NCBI GenBank assembly: GCA_030638185.1
Contig: DAOWFD010000026.1
Location: 1-7,235 of the forward strand
Direction: 5' to 3'
Length of the DNA stretch: 7,235 nt
Source of the DNA: Candidatus Aegiribacteria sp.
Lineage (GTDB): Bacteria > Fermentibacterota > Fermentibacteria > Fermentibacterales > JCC-6
The translations under genes and the position numbers were made by a program. The number at the start of each line of letters is the position of its first letter. Positions within the stretch are counted from its first letter, which is position 1. This document shows, piece after piece, positions 1 to 6,388 of the stretch. The notes under the pieces were generated by a model. The model searched no databases. It had not been told where the DNA came from and saw only the letters and a list, made by a program, of their open reading frames with translations.

Positions 1-135
1 AGGTACTGCAGAACTGAGGAAGGCATCGAATGCAGACAGCTGCAATTCATTGCGGCAGCCTGAAGATATCTCAATTGAAGGAACGCTTTATCTGTCGTGT
101 TGAAGGGGAGATTGAAACTGTCTGATAAGATGGAA

Positions 136-145
136 AAGGAGTGAT
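136..145 (+). promoter_or_regulatory. Ribosome binding site of the first propeller gene
   Basis: AAGGAGTGAT is a near-complete match to the anti-Shine-Dalgarno complement, and its AGGAG core lies nine bases before the ATG at 151. It fixes that start, because an in-frame TGA at 142-144 rules out anything further upstream. No convincing -35/-10 promoter pair was found in positions 1-135. Confidence 0.8.
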
Positions 146-150
146 ACATC

Positions 151-1356
151 ATGACATTCGTATTTCTGATTCTGCTTACACTTATTTCTATATACACTGT
201 TCTGGCGGACATACCTGATAATGTGTTCGATTCAGGTATTTACGAAGTGATGGAGTATATCGGTGATGACCATCTGATCGATGTGACGTTCTCTGAAGCT
301 GATGGAGTTACCAGTTGCTTCGGTTATACAGTTTCAGGTGACAGTACCGATTTCTGGGTTCTCACCATCGATTATTCTGGGATTCCAATTGACCGGGAGG
401 AGCTCTGTATCCGGGAGAATAATCCTGTAGACTGGATCAGCGGTGTTTTTCTGGAATCCGGATTACTGTTGATTATCGAGGGAGGACATACGCCGGGTTC
501 TTTTCCAGATATATTCGCGATTGATCTTTTGAATCCTGATAACAACAGGGACACTGTTCTTCCAGTGGAAATCAGTCCTGATGAGATTCTAACCCTGCTA
601 TCTCTTGAAAAATGTTCTGAAGGTCGGCTTCTGGCAGCCGGAACCCGATGGACACCAGAGGATGGTCATACGCTGTTTGTTATAAAGCTAGGGTATGATG
701 GCACAATTCTCTGGGAAACTCCTTTGGTTGAGAATTCCGAGAAGCAGTTTACCCGGGCAAGCCTGGAGAGTATGAGTGATGGTGGATGCTTACTGTCATT
801 CGATCTGGATTGTTTTCAGTCATCGTCTATTCCGATCTGCAGGCTGGGAAGTGATGGACAGATTCTCTGGCATAAACCACTGCAGGTGGATTGCGAGTTC
901 ATCGCCGGTTTATCCGGCTTCCTTGAGTTGAATGATGGAAGCATACTGTGTACAGGTACTGTTGACGATATGAGACATATGGCTTTCAGGGGATTCACCG
1001 CATGCCTGGATTCATCGGGCGAAGAACTCTGGAGGAGAATCGACTGGTACCTTGACCATACTTCTTTCCTTTCCGCCAGGATTACACCGCAGGATCATTT
1101 TCTCATCACCGGCTGGACAGGCGAGGAAGGGGATTTTTCTCTTGAGTTGGTGGATACTGACGTTCTGTTGGTAATTATGAGTAATGACGGGAGTCGAATC
1201 ATCGGTACGGAGCTTTCTGCGGAAGGTGATCAGAAGACTCATTCGGTATTTCTGACAGAATCAGGTCAAATTATTGTAACAGGTACTGAAATTCAGCCGG
1301 GAAAGGAGGAAGCGGATATATTCCTCTGGAGACTGGGTTTTGAGGGATTACTGTAA
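151..1356 (+). CDS. Secreted repeat protein, probable seven-bladed beta-propeller (PQQ/delta-60-like repeats)
   Basis: This 401-residue protein begins with a hydrophobic signal peptide (residues 1-19) with a likely signal peptidase I cleavage after VLA-19. The signal is unusual in having no Lys or Arg before the hydrophobic stretch. There is no lipobox. The mature part is built of about seven units of 45-60 residues. Each has a hydrophobic strand ending in a small residue pair such as AAG, CTG, ITG or VTG, then a variable loop, then a strand of the type LxxDGxILW. The LW or IxW motif is clearest at residues 186-188, 238-240, 292-294 and 391-393. This pattern is typical of PQQ-like or delta-60-repeat beta-propellers, which are usually binding or scaffold proteins; no enzyme motif is visible. 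The mature chain holds nine cysteines. It ends at the last propeller strand with no C-terminal sorting domain. It lies 151 bases upstream of the receptor gene on the same strand. Specific function is unknown; the propeller call is inferred from repeat spacing. Confidence 0.88.
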   Translation: MTFVFLILLTLISIYTVLADIPDNVFDSGIYEVMEYIGDDHLIDVTFSEADGVTSCFGYTVSGDSTDFWVLTIDYSGIPIDREELCIRENNPVDWISGVFLESGLLLIIEGGHTPGSFPDIFAIDLLNPDNNRDTVLPVEISPDEILTLLSLEKCSEGRLLAAGTRWTPEDGHTLFVIKLGYDGTILWETPLVENSEKQFTRASLESMSDGGCLLSFDLDCFQSSSIPICRLGSDGQILWHKPLQVDCEFIAGLSGFLELNDGSILCTGTVDDMRHMAFRGFTACLDSSGEELWRRIDWYLDHTSFLSARITPQDHFLITGWTGEEGDFSLELVDTDVLLVIMSNDGSRIIGTELSAEGDQKTHSVFLTESGQIIVTGTEIQPGKEEADIFLWRLGFEGLL

Positions 1357-1427
1357 ATATTCAATTAATTTTCAGGCATCAGAATACTGGTATGCTCTGG
1401 ACAGAGGTGGTTAACTGGTGTAAGTTC

Positions 1428-1438
1428 TTGTAACTCTA
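1428..1438 (+). repeat. Direct repeat copy 1 upstream of the receptor gene
   Basis: TTGTAACTCTA occurs here and again at 1481-1491, 53 bases apart start to start. With the preceding GTNN the match extends to 13 of 15 positions. A related TTAACT lies at 1411-1416. The placement between the first gene and the receptor gene suggests a regulator site, but no regulator is known and chance cannot be excluded. Confidence 0.45.
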
Positions 1439-1480
1439 TTCTCGGCTTTATGGAATTCCACGAATGGAAAATCATGGTCA

Positions 1481-1491
1481 TTGTAACTCTA
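1481..1491 (+). repeat. Direct repeat copy 2, abutting the receptor ribosome binding site
   Basis: This is the second copy of TTGTAACTCTA. Its last base is the first base of the AAAGGG at 1491-1496, so a protein or RNA bound here could block ribosome access or the last part of the promoter. The remaining bases of the 1357-1507 gap contain only a weak imperfect inverted repeat near 1380-1399 with no T run, so no terminator is called. Confidence 0.45.
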
Positions 1492-1496
1492 AAGGG
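1491..1496 (+). promoter_or_regulatory. Weak ribosome binding site of the receptor gene
   Basis: AAAGGG lies 11 bases before the ATG at 1508, a slightly long spacing and a weaker match than the sites of the neighbouring genes. An in-frame TAA at 1490-1492 excludes earlier starts. The only other sensible start, the ATG at 1556, has no purine-rich site at good spacing, so 1508 is preferred. Confidence 0.5.
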
Positions 1497-1507
1497 TCGG
1501 TAATCTT

Positions 1508-4183
1508 ATGTATGAAAATCGATTTGAGAATAACTTCTATTGCAGGCGCCCGGTAATGTTTCTTCCTGTAATTTTCTGCCTTCTGCTGATCTGCGGAATA
1601 ACTTCAGCTGCCACTACAGGCACTGTTGCCGGATTTGTCAGCAATAGTTCGGGAAATGTGCTGGTGGGGGCAAGTATAATGATTGAAGATACTCCCTTCG
1701 GCTCAATGACGGATGCGAATGGTGAATACTACATTCCCCGTCTTTCTCCCGGAACGTACACAGTTACCGCGAGAATGGTGGGGATGGGTTCCGTAGCCAA
1801 AGAGGGTGTGACTGTAGTATCTGACCAGATAACACAGATTGATTTTATTCTGGAGGAGTCAACTTCAGGAGAAACGGTAATTCATGTGAGCGATCAGAGG
1901 AGCCTGATACTTGAGAACGTTCCATCCACTATACATGTCATAGACCGCGAGGAAATTGAAACAATGCCTGTAGCCGGTGTGCTGGATATTGTCCAGAGGC
2001 AACCTGGGATTACGGCACAGGGAGGGGAGATTCATGTCAGGGGGGGGAGATCCGGCGAGATTGCTTTCCTTCTTGACGGTGTTTCCATGCGTTCTCCCGT
2101 GACAAATGCCTTTGTTTCAAGCGTTCCCCTTTCTGCCCTTTCCGAGGCCTCTATAACTACCGGCGGACTCAGCGCCCGTTATGGCAATGTAATGTCCGGG
2201 GTAGTTAATCTGGTCACAAAGGAAGGTGGTTCCAAATACGAGGGAGAGTTTCACATCCGCCACGGTGACATGACGGTATTCGGTTACGAGAACGAATCCC
2301 GTAATTACTCGGAACCTTCCGAGAATGACAACTATCGAAGCGACTGCATTAACTGCGAACTGGCATTCGGCGGGCCGGAACCCATAACAAGTTACCTTCT
2401 ACCAGCTATAGGGATCGAACTGCCGGGTGAAGTGAGATTCTTCGGAGCGTGCGAATGGATTCGTAGCGGTTTCAACCTCGAGGATAGTCGTGGTAACTGG
2501 GAGAACAACTGGCAGAATCTTATCACCGGAAGCGGTAAGATTACCTGGCGGCCCACCGGTGGAACAAGGATATGGGTTAACTGCCATTACTACTACAGGC
2601 AGAACGGTTGGGATGAGTGGGCGTGGTCCCTATACGATCATCCAGTATACATCGATGAAGAACCCTATTTGGCACGCAATCCCGACTACGCAATTCCCAT
2701 CAGGTTCGAAGAGGATTACGGTGTTACAACAGGTCTTACTCAAATGCTCGGGGAAAGATCGTTTATTGATATTAAAGTCAGCTGGAACCGTTTCTGCCAG
2801 TGGCAGCGAATCAGAACTGAAGACGGCGGATATCTCGGTGAGGGGTTTTCACCCTCCGACTGGATCTTCTTTTCAGCAATTGAACCGAGAGTAATCGATT
2901 CAACAGGATTCTACCATTCAGGTATCCATCCCGATGTATGGCTGGAATCAAGCAATTACGTTACAACCGGTAAGCTTGATTATACAAGCAAGCTGAATAC
3001 TATTATGGAACTGAGTACAGGACTCGAAGCCAACTATTACGACCTTTACGACTACAGCGCCTACATTGAGAACTGGCTTACAACGTACGCAAGCCTCTGG
3101 AAAGCGTATCCATTTTCCGGAAGTGTCTATGCGGAGATATCTTCCCGTTTTTCCGGTGGTTTTGTGTTCAATACCGGTCTCCGCTTTGATTATTTCGAAC
3201 CTAATGCTGAGATGATTTCCCCTGATGATTACGAGCTTCATGTCGTCTCGGCGAAGTATCAGTTTAGCCCCCGGATAGGAATGACAAATCCCGTATCGGA
3301 CAGGGATGTTTTCTTCTGTACGTACGGTCATTATTTCCAGATGCCCAATATGAATCAGATGTACTTTGGAACAGATTACAACGTATCTGAAACCACCACC
3401 ATCGTGGGAAATCCGGATCTTGATGCTCAGCGGACCATAAGCTATGAAGCGGGTCTGAGGCACCGTTTCTCAAACCGTGCCTCAATGGCTGTATCAGGAT
3501 TCTACAAGGATATTACCGGGCTCGTGAGAACATCAAGCCATTTCGATGCCAGCTTCGGAGATTACTTCCAGTACAGCAACGATGAAAGCCATGGTTCGGT
3601 CCGCGGCATGGAGATTACTTTCCTGAGACTTCCGGGAGATTATCTGTCTGGAAGTATCAACTACACATACTCTGTTGCCAAGGGAAAGTACTCGTCGGCT
3701 ACTTCCCAGTACGAGTATTCCACACAGGGAGATACCATTCCTCCTACGGAGGACAACTACCTTGACTGGGACCAGCAGCATGTCGCTGCAGCACATCTGA
3801 ATTACGCGGTTCCCAGGGGAAGCGGACCCCTGATTTACGGTATATATCCCCTTGAGGGCATGGAACTGTCCGTTGACTGGACTTACGGAAGCGGTTTTCC
3901 ATACTCTCCGCCCTCGGGGGCATCGGATATTCCCAAGGTTAACACCGAGCGCTACCCCTGGACCATGCAGACCGATGTAAGGCTATCACGCCGTTTTTGG
4001 TTTAATCCTTTGGAATTCAGGGCCAATATAACCATCTACAACCTGTTAAACAGGAGTAATCTGGACAGGATATTCGATACTGTCTATTATCAGAACACAG
4101 GAGACCCCGGAGGTATTATACGTAATCCTGGGGCATATTCACCGGCAAGGCATTTCCTGCTGAGTCTTGATATTTACTTCTAG
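1508..4183 (+). CDS. TonB-dependent outer-membrane receptor with carboxypeptidase-regulatory-like N-terminal domain
   Basis: This 891-residue outer-membrane transporter is predicted to import an unidentified ligand using energy from TonB-ExbBD. Residues 1-34/35 are a signal peptide with RR at 13-14, a hydrophobic core at about 16-31 and cleavage near TSA. Residues about 38-116 form a carboxypeptidase-regulatory-like beta-sandwich (GxVxD-like start, then DANGEYYIPRLSPGTYT). A probable TonB-box segment follows at about 121-130 (GETVIHVSDQ). The plug spans about 131-240, with the landmarks LDIVQRQPGI (159-168), IHVRGGRSG (175-183), LLDGV (188-192) and ARYGNVMSGVVNLVT (223-237). The barrel fills 241-891, with FGGPEP near 287 and then RFFGACE, NPDLDAQ (635-641), YEAGLRHRF (646-654) and YNLLNRSN (844-851). 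It ends in an aromatic Phe as expected for BAM-inserted barrels. It resembles Oar-like receptors but is shorter than typical Oar. A CxxC (C280, C283) sits in the early barrel. An eight-G run encodes part of the plug. The lipoprotein gene follows after 20 bases, implying an operon. Substrate is unknown. Confidence 0.96.
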   Translation: MYENRFENNFYCRRPVMFLPVIFCLLLICGITSAATTGTVAGFVSNSSGNVLVGASIMIEDTPFGSMTDANGEYYIPRLSPGTYTVTARMVGMGSVAKEGVTVVSDQITQIDFILEESTSGETVIHVSDQRSLILENVPSTIHVIDREEIETMPVAGVLDIVQRQPGITAQGGEIHVRGGRSGEIAFLLDGVSMRSPVTNAFVSSVPLSALSEASITTGGLSARYGNVMSGVVNLVTKEGGSKYEGEFHIRHGDMTVFGYENESRNYSEPSENDNYRSDCINCELAFGGPEPITSYLLPAIGIELPGEVRFFGACEWIRSGFNLEDSRGNWENNWQNLITGSGKITWRPTGGTRIWVNCHYYYRQNGWDEWAWSLYDHPVYIDEEPYLARNPDYAIPIRFEEDYGVTTGLTQMLGERSFIDIKVSWNRFCQWQRIRTEDGGYLGEGFSPSDWIFFSAIEPRVIDSTGFYHSGIHPDVWLESSNYVTTGKLDYTSKLNTIMELSTGLEANYYDLYDYSAYIENWLTTYASLWKAYPFSGSVYAEISSRFSGGFVFNTGLRFDYFEPNAEMISPDDYELHVVSAKYQFSPRIGMTNPVSDRDVFFCTYGHYFQMPNMNQMYFGTDYNVSETTTIVGNPDLDAQRTISYEAGLRHRFSNRASMAVSGFYKDITGLVRTSSHFDASFGDYFQYSNDESHGSVRGMEITFLRLPGDYLSGSINYTYSVAKGKYSSATSQYEYSTQGDTIPPTEDNYLDWDQQHVAAAHLNYAVPRGSGPLIYGIYPLEGMELSVDWTYGSGFPYSPPSGASDIPKVNTERYPWTMQTDVRLSRRFWFNPLEFRANITIYNLLNRSNLDRIFDTVYYQNTGDPGGIIRNPGAYSPARHFLLSLDIYF
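2040..2047 (+). repeat. Run of eight G within the receptor plug coding sequence
   Basis: The codons AGG GGG GGG at 2039-2047 encode Arg-Gly-Gly of the conserved plug motif HVRGGRSG and create an uninterrupted G8. Losing one G would shift the frame and end translation at the TGA at 2100-2102, about 18 codons on. G runs of this kind are classic slippage sites in surface-protein genes, and they are also sites of sequencing error; the present sequence is in frame. Confidence 0.7.
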
Positions 4184-4190
4184 GCAATTT

Positions 4191-4196
4191 GGAGGA
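4191..4196 (+). promoter_or_regulatory. Ribosome binding site that fixes the lipoprotein start
   Basis: GGAGGA lies seven bases before the ATG at 4204, which is ideal spacing. An in-frame TTG at 4189 overlaps this site and cannot use it, so the ATG at 4204 is the start. This also puts the lipobox Cys at residue 18, giving a normal short lipoprotein signal. Confidence 0.85.
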
Positions 4197-4203
4197 ATCA
4201 TCA

Positions 4204-5229
4204 ATGAAGTCCATCTATATTCCCTTTCTGATACTGCTGATTGCAGTCCTCGGGTGTCATGAGGTAATGGAGTACCAGAGCAATGATCAGTCCTGCCTCA
4301 CATTCATCCGCTCCTCCGATTTCCAGGTGGAAAGATGCATGGAAGGGCTGCCACAGGGGCGAACCCTCCTTTCCTGCGGGTCACTTGATCTCATCCTGCT
4401 AACCGCTGATGGAACTCTCTACAGAATAGATTCAGAGGAAATGACTGTTGATACCTCGTATACCATTGGAGGAAGCTCCGGAACAGGCTACGGTGATGCG
4501 GCAATAGTTAATAATGGAAATCTTTACGTGCTGGGTCCGGGATCACAGGTAATCGAGGTGGATCTTTCCACTAATTCGGTAGAGGATCAGTTTTCCCCGG
4601 GATCGAGACCGGGCGCAATCTGCGCGTCTTCAATTCTGGGCAGAATCTACTTCACCGATACCGAAGAGGATTGTATTGGTGAAATATGGACAAGCAATAA
4701 TCATACAGGTTTTACCACCAACACCATGCATCCTCTTGCCGACATAATGATTCACCGGACGAGCGGACGTCATATCGTAGCGGTCTGCTCGGATGATCTC
4801 GGGTCAATATACGGCATATGGCTTGACATCTCAGAAACCGCAAGGCTTCTGGAAGTCTCTACCGGTTCTCCATGTTCCAGGGTCATTCCGATGAACGCAG
4901 ATTCGGTTTATATGATATGCTGTCCCGAGTGGGCCAGTGCGAATGGGTATGTATATTTTATTCAGGGTTATGTTGATCCTGAGCTCACTGCTCAGGTTTA
5001 TGTAGAAGGACACCCGATTGATATGTGCTTCAACGCTAATTCAGGATATCTGGGAAACCTCTACATTATGAGCAGGACCGATTCGGGAAACACGGTAATA
5101 ACAGTGTTTGGATTTCCCTTTTCCCATATGGAGCCTGAAGTGGTTTCTGTTATCAGCATCGATGGATTTCCCAGGGATATTATTGCACCAACTAACGGGG
5201 AATACCTGATAGTCCTTACATCGGACTAG
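4204..5229 (+). CDS. Lipoprotein with YncE-like beta-propeller repeats
   Basis: This 341-residue protein starts with a lipoprotein signal: MKS, a hydrophobic stretch at residues 6-16, and the lipobox VLGC with Cys18 as the lipid-modified residue. The rest consists of beta-strand repeats of YncE/YVTN type, in which a short strand such as GxLYxID, GNLYVLG, GRIYFTD, GYVYFIQG or GNLYIMS recurs about every 40-45 residues. Examples lie at 66-76, 103-109, 146-152, 248-255 and 284-290. About seven units can be made out, consistent with a seven-bladed propeller. Ten cysteines follow the lipid Cys, including an adjacent pair at 239-240, which is many for a propeller. The gene begins 20 bases after the receptor stop, so the pair is probably one operon. 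By analogy with BtuG beside BtuB in Bacteroides it may capture ligand at the cell surface for the receptor; this is inference, and the ligand is unknown. Its stop overlaps that of the convergent S41 gene. Confidence 0.93.
   Translation: MKSIYIPFLILLIAVLGCHEVMEYQSNDQSCLTFIRSSDFQVERCMEGLPQGRTLLSCGSLDLILLTADGTLYRIDSEEMTVDTSYTIGGSSGTGYGDAAIVNNGNLYVLGPGSQVIEVDLSTNSVEDQFSPGSRPGAICASSILGRIYFTDTEEDCIGEIWTSNNHTGFTTNTMHPLADIMIHRTSGRHIVAVCSDDLGSIYGIWLDISETARLLEVSTGSPCSRVIPMNADSVYMICCPEWASANGYVYFIQGYVDPELTAQVYVEGHPIDMCFNANSGYLGNLYIMSRTDSGNTVITVFGFPFSHMEPEVVSVISIDGFPRDIIAPTNGEYLIVLTSD
5226..5229. other. Shared CTAG carrying both stop codons of two convergent genes
   Basis: The palindrome CTAG supplies TAG at 5227-5229 for the plus-strand lipoprotein gene and, read on the minus strand, TAG at 5228-5226 for the S41 gene. 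The two coding regions therefore converge with no intergenic bases. No hairpin plus T run was seen nearby, so each transcript probably runs into the other gene. Confidence 0.95.
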
Positions 5230-6314
5230 TAAGCCGTTTCCTCCGCTATCCATTCAATGGCGTATTCAAGAACGGGATCGTTCCCCGCCAGGAAATCGGC
5301 AGGGGTTGTTTGAACGTAAATGTCAGGCAGTATACCGTTTCCCTCTATTGATACGGTATCGGCAGTGAATACCCTGGCAAAGGGGCACGTAATGCTCAAG
5401 TGATCCCACAGGGGCCAGTATATCTGATAGAAATACCCCGGAGTGTTCCCTCCTCCGCCGGTTGTATCGCCTATGATGGTTACATGAGGCATCTGACCCA
5501 TGACCGATGTGAAAGCTTCCGCCGGTCCGAAATTCTGTTCCCCCACAAGGAGTACGATCGGTTTTGTGTAGGCCCATGACCGGGGAGTTACATCATGAAG
5601 AGTGAGCGCTGAAAGGTCATCGTGTTCAGGTCCTGTTCTGTGCTGTGTAAAGAACGCTGTTAAGGTCTGTTCAGTGAAGACACTAGGTATCTGTTCCGCT
5701 GGAACCAGTGAGACATCATCACTCATCCTTATGTCGATTATCATGCCCGGCGCGTCGAGATGATTTACAAGTTCATTACGGAAGGACTGGAAAGTGAAGA
5801 AATAATTGAAATGTCTTATAGCGAAGTAGGGGATGGAATCGATAACGCAGTGGCCCCACATTACACCCATAGAAGAATCCCACTGGAATTCCCACGGTTC
5901 CAGCAGTTCCCGCATTACAGAATCAACGTAATTCACTTCAATATCAGCGAGGTACGTGGGAATAGTATCTCTCGGGTATAACGGGAAATAGAGCCAGGCG
6001 TTCTGGTCCTCGAGCGTTCCCACCATTTCAATCATAAGATCCTGTAGTTCGTCAAAGGAATCTACATTCTCAGCAAGCTGGCTATACTCATCGTGTAGAG
6101 CGTCCCAGTCAACATTCTTTACGTCGAATGCCACGTACCTCTGATCGTAGAGTTCCCAGACCATGTCAAGATATGAATGATAATCGTTGATTCTCGGATG
6201 GGTAGGAGGGTCGTCGATGCAGGAGGAAATGATCAGAGATACCGCTATTGACGTAGTAAAGAACCTGACCATGATCCAGTATCCATTTCTTTTCCAGTTC
6301 ATAGGCCTCACCAT
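5226..6314 (-). CDS. S41-family (tail-specific protease fold) lipoprotein, probably catalytically inactive
   Basis: This 362-residue lipoprotein has the lipobox ISSC with lipid Cys32. The N-terminal helical region of S41 proteins follows at about 45-105 (VDWDALHDEY at 68-77). The S41 core is at about 160-350: IPYFAIRHF, IIDIR (192-196), a segment around GEQNFGPAEAF (258-268), IGDTTGGGG (281-289) and IEGNGILPDIYV (323-334). There is no PDZ domain. S41 peptidases normally show LxDxH, DxRxNGG and SA(A/S)E; here they read LEDQN (Asn105), DIRMSDD and GPAE (Gly263 in the nucleophile position). Fold kept and nucleophile missing suggest a binding protein rather than a protease. The start is uncertain: ATG at 6314 has no good ribosome site, ATG at 6302 follows GGTGA by five bases, and ATG at 6272 gives the most compact signal peptide. 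The paralogue lies 74 bases upstream on the same strand, so they may be co-transcribed. The function is not identifiable from sequence. Confidence 0.93.
   Translation of the reverse strand: MVRPMNWKRNGYWIMVRFFTTSIAVSLIISSCIDDPPTHPRINDYHSYLDMVWELYDQRYVAFDVKNVDWDALHDEYSQLAENVDSFDELQDLMIEMVGTLEDQNAWLYFPLYPRDTIPTYLADIEVNYVDSVMRELLEPWEFQWDSSMGVMWGHCVIDSIPYFAIRHFNYFFTFQSFRNELVNHLDAPGMIIDIRMSDDVSLVPAEQIPSVFTEQTLTAFFTQHRTGPEHDDLSALTLHDVTPRSWAYTKPIVLLVGEQNFGPAEAFTSVMGQMPHVTIIGDTTGGGGNTPGYFYQIYWPLWDHLSITCPFARVFTADTVSIEGNGILPDIYVQTTPADFLAGNDPVLEYAIEWIAEETAY
5245..5390 (-). repeat. Near-identical 3' block shared with the neighbouring S41 gene (copy A)
   Basis: These 146 bases match 6408-6553 without gaps at 140 positions, including a 50-base exact run. 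They encode Thr309 to about residue 357. Beyond 5390 the two genes drop abruptly to about 71% identity (38 differences over the next 130 aligned bases). The block is best explained as a recent gene-conversion tract. Confidence 0.85.
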
Positions 6315-6388
6315 TCAAGAGTTGTTGTATTTAATCCAACAGGTACAATAGTCTTTTTATAAGGTAGGTGCCAGATACCCGAAGCGGA

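Noticed and set aside
2..103. Stop-free run of 33 codons at the left edge that could be the tail of an upstream gene
   Set aside because: A run this short is expected by chance, and the residues match nothing recognisable. No ribosome site or family motif supports it, so positions 1-135 are left unassigned.
1380..1399. Imperfect inverted repeat after the first gene as a terminator
   Set aside because: The stem is broken by an unpaired GC, the loop would be too tight, and no T run follows.
1357..1507. Cobalamin riboswitch upstream of the receptor
   Set aside because: The gap is short, lacks the GCCACTG B12 box, and shows no set of helices that could form the core.
2490..2894. Open frame of 134 codons inside the receptor gene
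   Set aside because: It overlaps the clearly coding receptor frame, has no signal or domain, and reads as an out-of-frame shadow.
2948..3463. Minus-strand open frame of 171 codons opposite the receptor
   Set aside because: It is antisense to well-conserved barrel sequence, with no ribosome site and no recognisable protein family.
5760..5981. Plus-strand open frame opposite the complete S41 gene
   Set aside because: It is antisense to a conserved coding region and has no supporting start signal or domain.
6315..6388. Promoter or terminator in the gap between the two S41 genes
   Set aside because: AT-rich hexamers such as TTATAA and TAAATA (minus strand) occur, but no -35 partner at proper spacing and no hairpin with a T run was found.
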